A program made the translations under genes and the position numbers. A model generated the notes under the pieces. The model saw only the letters and a program-made list of their open reading frames with translations. It was not told the DNA's origin and ran no database searches. 64,000 bases of DNA from Paenalcaligenes niemegkensis (lineage in GTDB: Bacteria; Pseudomonadota; Gammaproteobacteria; Burkholderiales; Burkholderiaceae_B), in NCBI RefSeq assembly GCF_022230885.1, contig NZ_JAKGCT010000001.1:1-64000 (forward strand), given 5' to 3'. Below are positions 19,409-28,334 of the stretch, in pieces. The stretch's first letter is position 1, and the number at the start of each line of letters is the position of its first letter.

Positions 19409-19820
19409 TTAAGCAACGACTGGCGGAGCCCTAGCCCTCAACGGCGGGCCGAAACAATGACGGCCTTGGAAAAGGCTGCTGGAACAGAAAAAGACCGTCC
19501 ATAGCAGCAGGACGTACCACGATAATGGCACAGAGTCGGCGCTGCCTATAAAAGGCGTGTTTAATGAAGAGCCAAAGACACAATCAAGAGAGACGTGCTC
19601 ATCCTGAGAGTGGGGGCGAATGCAGGCCAAAAAACTGCATTGCATTTGCGGATAAGCCTGTAACACAAAAGGTCAGCGATGATAGTACGCCACCCTGCCT
19701 TTCTGGCGTCGGCATAAAGCCCACCGGAACGGCGGATCGCAGCAACACACATAGCAGCAATAAACAGACTGCCAAGTGACGTAAATTTGTAGAAGAAAAG
19801 CCGTGGAAGCGCCTAAACAT
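19409..19820 (-). CDS. DUF2946-like small membrane protein (frame broken)
   Basis: The two reading-frame pieces look like one DUF2946 protein. The first (from ATG 19820) has a hydrophobic segment and VGFMP motif (LLLLCVLLRSAVPVGFMP); the second has a further hydrophobic stretch and ends GPPLRARAPPVVA, the usual family end. The frames do not join directly. Adding one base at each of two homopolymers, A6 at 19629-19634 and G5 at 19612-19616, connects them, as would a single deletion. DUF2946 genes often lie beside copper-handling genes, which fits the PCu(A)C gene 110 bp downstream. It could be a real pseudogene. Confidence 0.55.
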
Positions 19821-19893
19821 GGGAGAAAGTGTACTATGGGACAACTTAAAAAAACAAACAAATTATTTTGCAGCTTCTAGCTCCTGTCTTGCT

Positions 19894-21282
19894 ATGACAC
19901 CCCAAACTACTGCCAGACTATGGCTAAACGAAACCAAAGCTTCTTTACGCTTGGGATCACCTTTAATTCTCACTAATCTTGCGCAAGTCACCCTGTTGAC
20001 CACTAACGTGGTTTATATGGGCAGATTAGGTAAAGGCGAACTGGCAGCGGGCTCGTTGTCAGGAAGCCTATATCAGGCGTGTATGATTTTTAGCTTGGGC
20101 TTGGTGTCGGCCATCATACCCATGCTTGCAACTTCGCTAGGAAAGCAACGTGATAATCTTGCCGCAGTCCAGGACATTGTTCGACACGGATTTTTCACCG
20201 CTTTTCTGGCGTGCATCCCCTTCTGGATTCTACTCTGGCACGCTGATAGCATTTTGCTCGCGGCTGGTCAAAACCCGGTCATTGTTGCTCAAGCCATGGA
20301 GTACATGCATGCCTTGCAATGGTCTTTACTCCCGTATTTAGGCTATATCGTATTAAGATCACTATTGTCCGTACTGGAGCGGCCATTCTGGACTCTGATA
20401 GTCGCAATAGCCGCTATTCTGCTAAATGCCCTTCTGGGATGGATACTGGTGTTTGGTAATCTTGGCGTACCGGCATTGGGCATACGCGGAGCCGGTATTT
20501 CAAGCTTTGTCGCCAGTTTTGCCATGTTTCTGGGCATGGTACTCGTGATTCGCTTAAACCCTGCTTTCAATCGCTACGCTGTTTTTAAAGACTGGTGGAA
20601 GCTTAGGCTCAGCAAGCTCACAGGCATATTGCGCCTGGGGGTCCCGATTGCCATCACATTTACTCTCGAAACGCTGGTTTTCTATGCCGCCGTCATGATG
20701 ATGGGGCTTATCGGGGACACCTCGCTCGCCGCTCATGCCATCGTTATACAGATATGTACGATTTCCTACATGTTTCCCCTGGGTTTTGGCCAGGTAGCCA
20801 CTATTCGTGTGGGTCTGGCCGCTGGCCGCTCAGACCCCATAACGGCAACTCGTGCAGGCTGGGTCTCTTATTATCTGGGCGTAGGCTGTATGGGTATAGC
20901 AGCCATTATCATGTGGGGAATGCCTGAATCACTGATTGGTTTCTTTATTGATGCGCAAGCCCCGGAGAACAGGGCTGTAGTGATCACCGCCACCCAGTTC
21001 ATTTTCTTTGCCGCGCTCTTCCAACTTACAGACGGAGCACAGGCAGTCGCTGCCGGTATGCTCAGAGGCTTATACGATACCCGTACGCCTATGCTATTGG
21101 CTCTTATCGGTTATTGGGTAATTGGCATGCCCGCCGGAGCGCTGCTTGCCTTTGGTTTTGACATGGGCGGGGTAGGAATTTGGATTGGACTGGTGTGTGG
21201 CCTGACTGTTGTAGCTATCTTGCTGACCCTGCGCTGGATGAAACACAGCCAACGACTTCACGAACGAACCTACGTACGATAA
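19894..21282 (+). CDS. MATE family multidrug efflux transporter
   Basis: This inner-membrane exporter of the MATE (NorM-like) family uses a Na+ or H+ gradient to expel cationic drugs. It is about 462 residues with twelve predicted spans and two homologous halves. The N-terminal block LGSPLILTNLAQVTLLTTNVVYMGRLG and mid-protein GVPIAITFTLETLVFYAAVMMMG are typical. The start is uncertain: ATG 19894 matches usual family length, while ATG 19819 would add 25 residues and overlap the divergent DUF2946 gene. Confidence 0.88.
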   Translation: MTPQTTARLWLNETKASLRLGSPLILTNLAQVTLLTTNVVYMGRLGKGELAAGSLSGSLYQACMIFSLGLVSAIIPMLATSLGKQRDNLAAVQDIVRHGFFTAFLACIPFWILLWHADSILLAAGQNPVIVAQAMEYMHALQWSLLPYLGYIVLRSLLSVLERPFWTLIVAIAAILLNALLGWILVFGNLGVPALGIRGAGISSFVASFAMFLGMVLVIRLNPAFNRYAVFKDWWKLRLSKLTGILRLGVPIAITFTLETLVFYAAVMMMGLIGDTSLAAHAIVIQICTISYMFPLGFGQVATIRVGLAAGRSDPITATRAGWVSYYLGVGCMGIAAIIMWGMPESLIGFFIDAQAPENRAVVITATQFIFFAALFQLTDGAQAVAAGMLRGLYDTRTPMLLALIGYWVIGMPAGALLAFGFDMGGVGIWIGLVCGLTVVAILLTLRWMKHSQRLHERTYVR

Positions 21283-21311
21283 AAAAGGCGTTGTTACCAG
21301 AACAACGCCTT
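21281..21311. terminator. Terminator between the MATE gene and ddh
   Basis: A perfect 11-bp stem (AAGGCGTTGTT, 21285-21295, with AACAACGCCTT, 21301-21311) lies just after the MATE gene. The T run is on the minus strand, so it mainly ends ddh transcripts. Confidence 0.8.
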
Positions 21312-21350
21312 ATGACTACGCTATTGCCTATATAGACTACCCGCCTATGC

Positions 21351-22337
21351 TTATAAAAGCTCTTGACGCAGCTGAGCTGCAGACTTGGGTGACAATAAAC
21401 CAGGAGCCACATCAAAGACGGTTTTAGCACCGTGTTTACCTTTGGTATTCAAGCGATGAGCAGCACGAGCATATGCCACTAATACACTTGATGTGAACTC
21501 GGGATTGCTGCCCAGGCTAAGTGAATATTCAACGACTTGTTGCGTACCTGCACCAGAGCGGCCACTTCGAATAACAAAGCCACCATGCGGCATTGCAGCG
21601 TGCTCTGCTTTTAATTCAGCTTCGCTGATAAAGTTCACAGTGGTGTCATAGTCGGCAAAGTAGTCAGGCATATTCACAATAGTGTCACGTACCACAGCTT
21701 CGTCAGCGCCGGTTTCAAGCACCACATAGCATTCGCGCTGATGTTTCTCGCGGGTGCTGAGCTGTGGAGCTTCGCCGTTGCGCACACGATCTATGGCCGC
21801 CTGCACAGGCAATGTGTACTGAACGCCCGCGCGTACGCCCTCTACACGACGTACGGCATCTGAATGCCCCTGACTTAGGCCCTTACCCCAAAAAGTATAG
21901 GTATCCCCTTCAGGGAGCACGATCTCGCCTGCCAGGCGATTAATGGAAAATAAGCCCGGGTCCCAGCCCACCGCAATAATCGAGGTAGTCGCTGCTGCAC
22001 GAGCGACTTTATCCACAGCGGCAAAATAATCTGGTATTTTTGCGTGCGTATCGAAGCTATCAACCGTATTAAACCAGCGTGCAAGCTCAGGACCTTGCTG
22101 AGGCAGGTCGTCTTTGGACCCACCGCATAAAATCAAGACGTCAATTTTGTCGCGATATTGCGCAACATCACTTAACTTATAGACAGGCACATCTGAATTT
22201 ACGAGCTTCACATTATCGGGTTCGCGTCGCGTAAATACGCCGACAAGTGTCATGTCGGGATTTTGGCCTAGCGCCAACTCGACGCCGCGCCCTAGATTGC
22301 CATAGCCGGCAATGCCGATTCGAATGGGAGTGCTCAT
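21351..22337 (-). CDS. ddh: meso-diaminopimelate D-dehydrogenase
   Basis: Ddh catalyses NADPH-dependent reductive amination of tetrahydrodipicolinate to meso-diaminopimelate, a one-step route to the lysine and peptidoglycan precursor. The 328-residue protein shows the Rossmann motif RIGIAGYGNLGRGVE, then LILCGGSKDDLP, DSFDTHAKIP, and the dimer/catalytic stretch VGWDPGLFSINRLAGE and FWGKGLSQGHSDAVRR, all characteristic. The succinylase pathway is usual in betaproteobacteria, so this is an alternative or extra route. It shares strand and spacing with leuE upstream. Confidence 0.92.
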   Translation of the reverse strand: MSTPIRIGIAGYGNLGRGVELALGQNPDMTLVGVFTRREPDNVKLVNSDVPVYKLSDVAQYRDKIDVLILCGGSKDDLPQQGPELARWFNTVDSFDTHAKIPDYFAAVDKVARAAATTSIIAVGWDPGLFSINRLAGEIVLPEGDTYTFWGKGLSQGHSDAVRRVEGVRAGVQYTLPVQAAIDRVRNGEAPQLSTREKHQRECYVVLETGADEAVVRDTIVNMPDYFADYDTTVNFISEAELKAEHAAMPHGGFVIRSGRSGAGTQQVVEYSLSLGSNPEFTSSVLVAYARAAHRLNTKGKHGAKTVFDVAPGLLSPKSAAQLRQELL

Positions 22338-22394
22338 AAAAGATTGTCCTTAATATACAAAAATTTTGTCTGCCTGATACCTAAGCCTGGTCGT

Positions 22395-23042
22395 CTAGCG
22401 ATCGAATGCCATTTTGGCCGCAAAACCGAGAAACAACACGCCTACTGCGGCATTAGCCAGACTCGATAGATGGCGACGCCGTCTAAAACCTGCTGCTAAA
22501 CGTGCACCACCAACAATCAGTGTGGATAAATACACCACACTAAAGATTTGCAAAAAGATACCCAGTACAGAAAAAGCTAACCAAGGATGTCCTTTTGCAG
22601 GATCTACAAACTGTACAAAAAAAGAGATCAAAAACAAGATCGCTTTAGGATTCAGAAGGCTGAGTGTAAGGGCTTTAACGAAACGGCTTTCCCCGTGTTT
22701 TTTAGTGGTACTGATCTGATGCACATGGGGCGACGGATCGGGTCTGTATAACGACCACAAGATACGCAGCCCTAAATAGGCAAGATAAAAAGCACCCATA
22801 ACCCTGACGGTATAGAACAGCATCGGCAATGCCTGAAGCACCGAGGCCGCACCAGCTGCCGTAAGTATCAATAGCACGGTATCGCCAACGAAAACCCCGC
22901 ACGCAGCCTTATAGCCCTCTTTAACCCCCTGAGAAGCCGCGGTGGCCAGCACGAACAAGGAATTTGGCCCCGGCAGCAAAATAATCAATAACGCCCCGAC
23001 CAGGTAGGTGCCTAAATTAATGACCCCGATGTTCTCGAACAC
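22395..23042 (-). CDS. leuE: LeuE/LysE family amino-acid exporter
   Basis: This 215-residue inner-membrane exporter of the LysE/RhtB superfamily has about six spans. Its start (INLGTYLVGALLIILLPGPN) and GYKAACGVFVGD closely follow E. coli LeuE, which exports leucine, including the shared LSLLNPKAILFLISFFVQFV block. It lies 57 bp upstream of ddh on the same strand, so the pair may be co-transcribed. That would place an exporter beside a lysine-branch enzyme; lysine or diaminopimelate as substrate is possible but unproven. Confidence 0.83.
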   Translation of the reverse strand: MFENIGVINLGTYLVGALLIILLPGPNSLFVLATAASQGVKEGYKAACGVFVGDTVLLILTAAGAASVLQALPMLFYTVRVMGAFYLAYLGLRILWSLYRPDPSPHVHQISTTKKHGESRFVKALTLSLLNPKAILFLISFFVQFVDPAKGHPWLAFSVLGIFLQIFSVVYLSTLIVGGARLAAGFRRRRHLSSLANAAVGVLFLGFAAKMAFDR

Positions 23043-23122
23043 GCTACGACCTCAGAGAGAAAAAATAATATACTGCTTATTTATATTACCCCGATACGCG
23101 TCAAAGCATAATGGTCTAAGGA

Positions 23123-23148
23123 TAAAAAACCGGCGTAACAACGCCGGT
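23123..23148 (-). terminator. Terminator of the CoA-transferase gene
   Basis: A perfect 8-bp stem (ACCGGCGT, 23129-23136, with ACGCCGGT, 23141-23148) is followed on the minus strand by TTTTTTATC. It lies about 30 nt beyond the stop at 23179. Confidence 0.88.
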
Positions 23149-23178
23149 AGAACACCACAAGATAACTATTTTGTAAGT

Positions 23179-24687
23179 CTATACCATCGCTTCAGCGCGA
23201 TCTTTCATCGACCCGTTTTGCCGAAAATCCAAATGCCAGGAAAACGCCTCTTCCAGCAGATGGGGAGTATGCCCGCCCCGCTGGCAGGCTCGTTCAAAGT
23301 AAGAGGCCATTGCAGGTTGATAATCAGCGTGCACGCAATTGGCAATTATCGCAGTCGCCCGTTCGCGAGGTGCCAAACCACGTAAATCAGCAAAACCGCA
23401 CTCGGTGACCAGCACATCTACATCATGTTCGCAATGATCCACATGAGACACCATGGGTACTACCCGGCTGATATCGCCACCTTTAGCCAGGGACTTGGTC
23501 ACAAAGATCGATAGATGGGCGTTTCGGGCAAAGTCACCTGATCCGCCAATCCCGTTCATCATATGGGTGCCGCCCACATGCGTGGAGTTAACGTTGCCAT
23601 AGATATCAAATTCGAGAGCAGCATTAATGGCGATGACGCCCAGCCGGCGGACAATTTCAGGATGATTGCTAATTTCTTGCGGGCGCAAGACCACCTGCTG
23701 CCTGTAGCGATCCAGATTCTCCAAAAACTTTTGCATCGTCGGCGCGGACAAGGTGACTGATGAGGCCGAAGCAAATTTCAAGTGCCCGGAGTCAAGCAGG
23801 CTTACAGCGCTATCCTGCAAGACTTCAGAATACATAGTCAGGTTTTTAAATTCGGACTGAGCAATACCATAGGTAACGGCATTGGCAATGGTGCCGATCC
23901 CGACCTGCAAGGGCAGCAGCTCGTTAGTCAGGCGGCCGGCAGTGACCTCGCCTGCCAGAAAGCGAACCACATGCGCTGCGATGGCATTGGTTTCCTCATC
24001 GGGAGGCAATGCTGTAGAAGGACTATCAGGGGCATCCGTGATGACAATGCCCACGATGCGATCAGGATCTACTGCAATTGACGTGCTGCCGATACGTTGA
24101 GACACATCGGTAATCGCAATGGGCTGACGGCCAGGACGATCCCCTGGCAGATAAATATCGTGCATCCCCTCAAGCTCAAGGGGCATGCTTAGGTTAAGCT
24201 CGACGACAACCATTTTTGCCTGTGCAACAAAAGAGGCTGAGTTACCTACCGAGGTGCTTGGCACAATGGCTCCGCATTCAGTAATGGCGACAGCTTCAAT
24301 AACAGCGATATCGATAGGCAGACCTTTTTTCGCACGCAGCATTTCTGCAGGCTGTGACAAGTGATAGTCACAAAACATGAGCTCGCCTGCATTAATTTTC
24401 TTGCGCATAAGCGGGTCGACCTGAAAAGGCGACCTGCGTGCCAATACACCTGCCGACGCCATGAGACCATCGCTATCGTTTCCAAGCGAGGCACCGGTCA
24501 GCAGATTAATGGCAAAGGGTGATTTCGCAGCACGCGCAGCAAGCGCCACGGGCATTGCCTTGCTATCACCCGCCCGAGTGAAACCGCTCATGCCTACTGT
24601 CATACCATCTTGAAAAAACTCACCTGCCTGATCGGCAGTCATGATTTTGCTGGCAAGCGAAGCCAACCGTATACGATCGTGAAACAT
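23179..24687 (-). CDS. Succinyl-CoA:acetate CoA-transferase / acetyl-CoA hydrolase family
   Basis: This is a 502-residue enzyme of the AarC/Cat1/ScpC family, which moves CoA between succinyl-CoA and acetate or propionate. The N-terminal half shows GMTVGMSGFTRAGDSKAMP, the C-terminal half the glycine-rich NSTHVGGTHMMNGIGGSGDF and the end block FADLRGLAPRERA. AGGAG precedes the ATG by six bases. It diverges from a LysR gene across a 100-bp gap containing an 11-bp inverted repeat. The acceptor acid cannot be determined from sequence. Confidence 0.9.
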   Translation of the reverse strand: MFHDRIRLASLASKIMTADQAGEFFQDGMTVGMSGFTRAGDSKAMPVALAARAAKSPFAINLLTGASLGNDSDGLMASAGVLARRSPFQVDPLMRKKINAGELMFCDYHLSQPAEMLRAKKGLPIDIAVIEAVAITECGAIVPSTSVGNSASFVAQAKMVVVELNLSMPLELEGMHDIYLPGDRPGRQPIAITDVSQRIGSTSIAVDPDRIVGIVITDAPDSPSTALPPDEETNAIAAHVVRFLAGEVTAGRLTNELLPLQVGIGTIANAVTYGIAQSEFKNLTMYSEVLQDSAVSLLDSGHLKFASASSVTLSAPTMQKFLENLDRYRQQVVLRPQEISNHPEIVRRLGVIAINAALEFDIYGNVNSTHVGGTHMMNGIGGSGDFARNAHLSIFVTKSLAKGGDISRVVPMVSHVDHCEHDVDVLVTECGFADLRGLAPRERATAIIANCVHADYQPAMASYFERACQRGGHTPHLLEEAFSWHLDFRQNGSMKDRAEAMV

Positions 24688-24699
24688 GTCGCACTCCTG

Positions 24700-24746
24700 A
24701 TTTTAGTCATTTGCTTCGAGCATAGCATCGCTTTTATGACTAAAAT
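24700..24746. promoter_or_regulatory. Spaced 11-bp inverted repeat, likely LysR operator
   Basis: ATTTTAGTCAT (24700-24710) and ATGACTAAAAT (24736-24746) are exact inverted copies, 25 bp apart, in the gap between the divergent CoA-transferase and LysR genes. This fits a regulator dimer pair controlling both directions. Confidence 0.65.
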
Positions 24747-24787
24747 GATTAGATATAAGTCGCATTAGGAATAGGCTGGGAGGCTAA

Positions 24788-25699
24788 ATGAATATCCGCG
24801 CACTACACTACTTTATTGAAACGGTGAAGCAAAGAAGCTTCACTAAAGCCGCCGAGCAACTAGGAGTCACTCAATCTACCGTCAGCAAAATGGTCCGCCA
24901 ACTTGAAGACGAGTTTGGCGAGGCGTTGATCATCCGGGAGTCCAGGCAATTTCTACTAAGTGACAGTGGAAAAGTGGTGATGGAACGAGGCCTTGAGGTG
25001 TTGCATGACATAGAACGCTTGCAGGCAGAAGTTCATGCTACTCAATCACTGCAACAGGGCGTTCTGCGGCTGGGTATTCCGCCCATGATCAACCTGCTGT
25101 TTACGGATGTTCTGAATCTCTTTTCCAGACAGCATCCTAATATTCAGCTTCATATACAAGAGCTTCCTGGTCCTGCCATTGAACAGCAGGTGGCCTCAGG
25201 AAAACTGGAAATGGGCTTTAGTATTTCGCCCGTCGCCCCCGGTCTGGACATCAACACCAGAACAGTAGTGTCTCATTCGGTATGGGCACTGGCGGCAGAA
25301 AACACATTCAAATCCAAGCAAGACAAAATCAGCCTTGATGAACTGGCTCCACTGCCACTGATTTTTCTCAGCGACGAATTTGGTTTAACCCGATTACTGC
25401 GCCAGGCCTTTGCCCAGATGAGTATTTCGCCCAGGGTGGTCGCCCAAAGCAGTCAGTGGGACTGGATTGTATCCATGGCTACCTCAGGCCTGGGCGTGGC
25501 ATTGCTGCCAGAACCTTTTTTATCAAGGCTAGCTCAAACCCCGGCACAAGTGGCTCAAATTGTAGAGCCGGATCTCAAGTGGGAAGTCACCCATGTCTGG
25601 AACAGCGCGTACTTATCACTGGCTGCCAAGGCGTGGTTAAGCTGCTGTGAAACCGTGCTGGGCGGGCAATGGATTCCGCCTGCACTGCTGGACAGCTAG
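24788..25699 (+). CDS. LysR family regulator
   Basis: This 303-residue LysR-type regulator has the N-terminal winged helix (SFTKAAEQLGVTQSTVSKMV, about 17-36) and a C-terminal effector domain (LRLGIPPMINLLFTDVLNLF). The sequence is closest in feel to regulators of acetate or overflow metabolism such as CidR, and divergence from a CoA-transferase gene supports control of short-chain acid use. The likely operator lies at 24700-24746. Confidence 0.9.
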   Translation: MNIRALHYFIETVKQRSFTKAAEQLGVTQSTVSKMVRQLEDEFGEALIIRESRQFLLSDSGKVVMERGLEVLHDIERLQAEVHATQSLQQGVLRLGIPPMINLLFTDVLNLFSRQHPNIQLHIQELPGPAIEQQVASGKLEMGFSISPVAPGLDINTRTVVSHSVWALAAENTFKSKQDKISLDELAPLPLIFLSDEFGLTRLLRQAFAQMSISPRVVAQSSQWDWIVSMATSGLGVALLPEPFLSRLAQTPAQVAQIVEPDLKWEVTHVWNSAYLSLAAKAWLSCCETVLGGQWIPPALLDS

Positions 25700-25733
25700 T
25701 ACAAGCGGTTTGATCTATTGACACAAGAACAGC

Positions 25734-25763
25734 GAAGCCCCTGCAACAATGCTGCAGGGGCTT
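25734..25763. terminator. Hairpin between convergent LysR and ahpF
   Basis: A perfect 12-bp stem (GAAGCCCCTGCA, 25734-25745, with TGCAGGGGCTTC, 25752-25763) lies in the convergent gap. There is no long T run on either strand, but position and strength suggest a two-way terminator. Confidence 0.65.
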
Positions 25764-25792
25764 CGATTAACTACCGTACTGACTTAACAGCG

Positions 25793-27367
25793 TTAAGCGG
25801 TAACCTCTTCCTCTTCTTCAACCGAGCTGCGTATTAGGTGGTCAAAAGCACTTAACGCTGCAGTTGCACCTTGTCCGGCGGCAATAATAATTTGCTTGAA
25901 CGGAACCGTAGTCGCATCGCCGGCTGCAAAAACGCCTGGAACTGAAGTTTGCGCACGATCATTAACTTCGATCTCGCCATACTTGCTAAGGTCTATTGAA
26001 CCCTTGAGCCATTCGGTGTTTGGCACCAGGCCAATTTGCACAAAGACACCATCCAGAGCAATATCGTGGCTTTCGCCCGAGCTTCGGTCTGTGTACTGCA
26101 AAGCTGTAACCTTGCTGCCATCACCCAGCACTTGCGTAGTTTGAGCCTGAGTAATCACTGTCACGTTAGGCAGACTATGCAATTTACGCTGCAAGACTTC
26201 ATCGGCACGAAGCTGATCACCGAATTCCAGCAAGGTAACCTGGTTTACCAATCCGGCCAGGTCAATAGCTGCCTCTACGCCAGAGTTACCACCCCCAACA
26301 ACGGCTACGTCTTTACCTTTATACAAAGGACCGTCGCAGTGAGGACAATATGCCACGCCGCGGTTGCGGTACTTTTGCTCGCCTTCAACGCCAAGCTCAC
26401 GCCAGCGTGCACCGGTTGCCAGTACAACTGACTTAGCTTTGAGCACACCGCCATTACTTAACTTAAGCTGAATTTCTTTACCGGGTATCAAGGCTTCGGC
26501 ACGCTGCAAGTTCATGACGTCTACATCATAAGCCTTGACGTGTTCTTCGAGCGCTGCAGCAAACTTGGGGCCGTCGGTTTCAACGACAGAGATGTAGTTC
26601 TCAATAGACATGGTGTCCAGCACCTGCCCGCCGAAACGCTCGGCGACTACACCCGTACGTATGCCTTTACGTGCTGCATAGACAGCAGCCGCAGCACCAG
26701 CCGGGCCTCCGCCCACAACCAACACATCGAAAACTTCGCGCTGATTGATAGCATCTGCCTGTGCTTCGCTATCGCCTGCATCAAGCTTGGCCAATAATTC
26801 TTCAACGCTAGCCCGGCCATGATGAAATACCTCGCCATTGAGGTAGACGGCGGGCACCGACATGACTTCGCGCTTGGCGACTTCGTCTTGATTGATCGCG
26901 CCATCAATGGCAACAGGACGAATACGCGGATTAATCACTGCCATGGCATTAAGCGCCTGCACCACGTCCGGGCAGTTCTGGCAGCTTAGTGAGTAGTAAA
27001 CCTCGAAAAGCATATCGCCTTCGAGACTTTGTATTTGTTTAATAGTACTTTCATCGAACTTGACTGCATGACCGCCAACCTGCAAGAGTGCGAGCACCAG
27101 CGAGGCGAACTCATGACCCAAGGGGATACCAGCAAATGCCACGCTAATATCAGAACCTACGCGGTTAATTCTGAATGAAGGTTTGCGCTCGGTATTATCT
27201 GTTTCTTCGCGATAGCTGATTTTATCGGATTGCTCGACAATCTGATTAAGTAGTTGACGCAGCTCAAGAGACTTTTCTCCGTCATCCAGAGACGCAACAA
27301 TCTCGATGGGTTGCGCGATTTTTTCTAAGTACGCTTTGAGTTGGTTAACTAAGTTTGCATCTAACAT
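25793..27367 (-). CDS. ahpF: Alkyl hydroperoxide reductase subunit F
   Basis: AhpF passes electrons from NADH through FAD and two disulfides to AhpC. The 524-residue flavoprotein has an N-terminal thioredoxin-like domain with the CQNC pair (about 130), the FAD motif [18 protein letters not shown] (about 220), the active disulfide YCPHCDGP (about 345) and the NADH motif [16 protein letters not shown]. The start at 27367 follows AGAGGAACCG; seven in-frame codons upstream to 27388 are probably untranslated. It lies 123 bp downstream of ahpC with a hairpin between. Confidence 0.95.
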   Translation of the reverse strand: MLDANLVNQLKAYLEKIAQPIEIVASLDDGEKSLELRQLLNQIVEQSDKISYREETDNTERKPSFRINRVGSDISVAFAGIPLGHEFASLVLALLQVGGHAVKFDESTIKQIQSLEGDMLFEVYYSLSCQNCPDVVQALNAMAVINPRIRPVAIDGAINQDEVAKREVMSVPAVYLNGEVFHHGRASVEELLAKLDAGDSEAQADAINQREVFDVLVVGGGPAGAAAAVYAARKGIRTGVVAERFGGQVLDTMSIENYISVVETDGPKFAAALEEHVKAYDVDVMNLQRAEALIPGKEIQLKLSNGGVLKAKSVVLATGARWRELGVEGEQKYRNRGVAYCPHCDGPLYKGKDVAVVGGGNSGVEAAIDLAGLVNQVTLLEFGDQLRADEVLQRKLHSLPNVTVITQAQTTQVLGDGSKVTALQYTDRSSGESHDIALDGVFVQIGLVPNTEWLKGSIDLSKYGEIEVNDRAQTSVPGVFAAGDATTVPFKQIIIAAGQGATAALSAFDHLIRSSVEEEEEVTA

Positions 27368-27424
27368 TTGACGGTTCCTCTGAGACATAAATTTTTGATC
27401 ACCTGGGCCGATAACACCATAGGT

Positions 27425-27444
27425 GCCTGGCCCGAAGGCCAGGC
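27425..27444 (-). other. Intercistronic hairpin between ahpC and ahpF
   Basis: GCCTGGCC (27425-27432) and GGCCAGGC (27437-27444) form a perfect GC-rich stem with a CGAA loop. No T run follows, so it is more likely an mRNA stabiliser or partial attenuator that favours ahpC over ahpF. Confidence 0.6.
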
Positions 27445-27490
27445 TAAAGGCCGTTACCTATACAAGGCTATAACCTCGGAGATACCAGAC

Positions 27491-28054
27491 TTAAATTTTG
27501 CCAATCAAGTCCAGGGAAGGTGTCAGCGTTTTAGCGCCTTCTTCCCATTTGGCTGGGCAAACTTCACCAGGATTCTTGGCGATGTACTGAGCGGCTTTTA
27601 CTTTACGCAACAACTCTTTGGCATCACGGCCAATACCGTTATCATGAACTTCCATGGCTTTGATCTGACCTTCTGGGTTCACGACAAATGTGCCACGTAG
27701 CGCCAGACCTTCTTCTTCGATCAGAACCTGGAAGTTGCGTGCTAACTGATGAGTTGGGTCAGCCAACATTGGGTAGGTAACTTTACCGATAGCATCGGAA
27801 GAATCGTGCCATGCTTTGTGTGAGAAATGTGTGTCGGTGGAAACCGAGAACACCTCAACACCTAACTGTTGGAATTCGGCGTAATGTTCGGCCAGATCTT
27901 CTAGTTCGGTTGGGCAAACAAAGGTAAAATCAGCTGGGTAAAATACAAATACAGACCATTTACCAGCAATGCTTTCGTTGTTGTACTCTTTGAAGTCACC
28001 ATTAACGTATGCGGTTGCATTAAAAGGTAGGATCTGTGTGTTGATTAATGACAT
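27491..28054 (-). CDS. ahpC: Alkyl hydroperoxide reductase peroxiredoxin AhpC
   Basis: AhpC reduces H2O2 and organic peroxides. The 187-residue typical 2-Cys peroxiredoxin has the peroxidatic Cys in [18 protein letters not shown] (about 47) and the resolving Cys in [11 protein letters not shown] (about 166). TGGAG precedes the ATG at a workable distance. A clear promoter with an ATAG-N7-CTAT element lies upstream at 28097-28125, and ahpF follows on the same strand. Confidence 0.97.
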   Translation of the reverse strand: MSLINTQILPFNATAYVNGDFKEYNNESIAGKWSVFVFYPADFTFVCPTELEDLAEHYAEFQQLGVEVFSVSTDTHFSHKAWHDSSDAIGKVTYPMLADPTHQLARNFQVLIEEEGLALRGTFVVNPEGQIKAMEVHDNGIGRDAKELLRKVKAAQYIAKNPGEVCPAKWEEGAKTLTPSLDLIGKI

Positions 28055-28096
28055 GCTATGTATCTCCAGTAGTGGTTAGCAATTGACAGTGATTTC

Positions 28097-28125
28097 ATTA
28101 TAGAAATTACCTATTGATTTGTAAA
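28097..28125 (-). promoter_or_regulatory. ahpC promoter with OxyR-like element
   Basis: The minus strand reads TTTACA (complement 28120-28125), a 17-bp spacer, then perfect TATAAT (complement 28097-28102). Between the boxes, 28100-28114 reads ATAGAAATTACCTAT, matching the ATAG-N7-CTAT half of the OxyR consensus with one mismatch. No second half-site is visible, so OxyR control is likely but not certain. Confidence 0.7.
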
Positions 28126-28288
28126 ATTGATTAAAACAATGAAGCCGATTGATTTTAACTATCATCATTCAATGCGTAGCCCAAATCCAAGCTACTCCGC
28201 ATATCGTAACAGCCATTAATGACAGATTAAAGCAGTGCAACCTCTCTGGCCCACGGCCCTCCCTGCTCCATATGCACTACGGCCATAA

Positions 28289-28311
28289 GGAATCAACTAA
28301 TAGTTCGTTCC
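28289..28311. promoter_or_regulatory. Inverted repeat upstream of cysH
   Basis: GGAATCAACT (28289-28298) and AGTTCGTTCC (28302-28311) form a dyad matching at eight of ten positions around AAT. It is about 107 bp before the cysH start and is a candidate operator, for example for a CysB-type regulator. The rest of the 28126-28334 gap shows no gene. Confidence 0.45.
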
Positions 28312-28334
28312 GTCTGCTTCGTGTCATCTGCACA

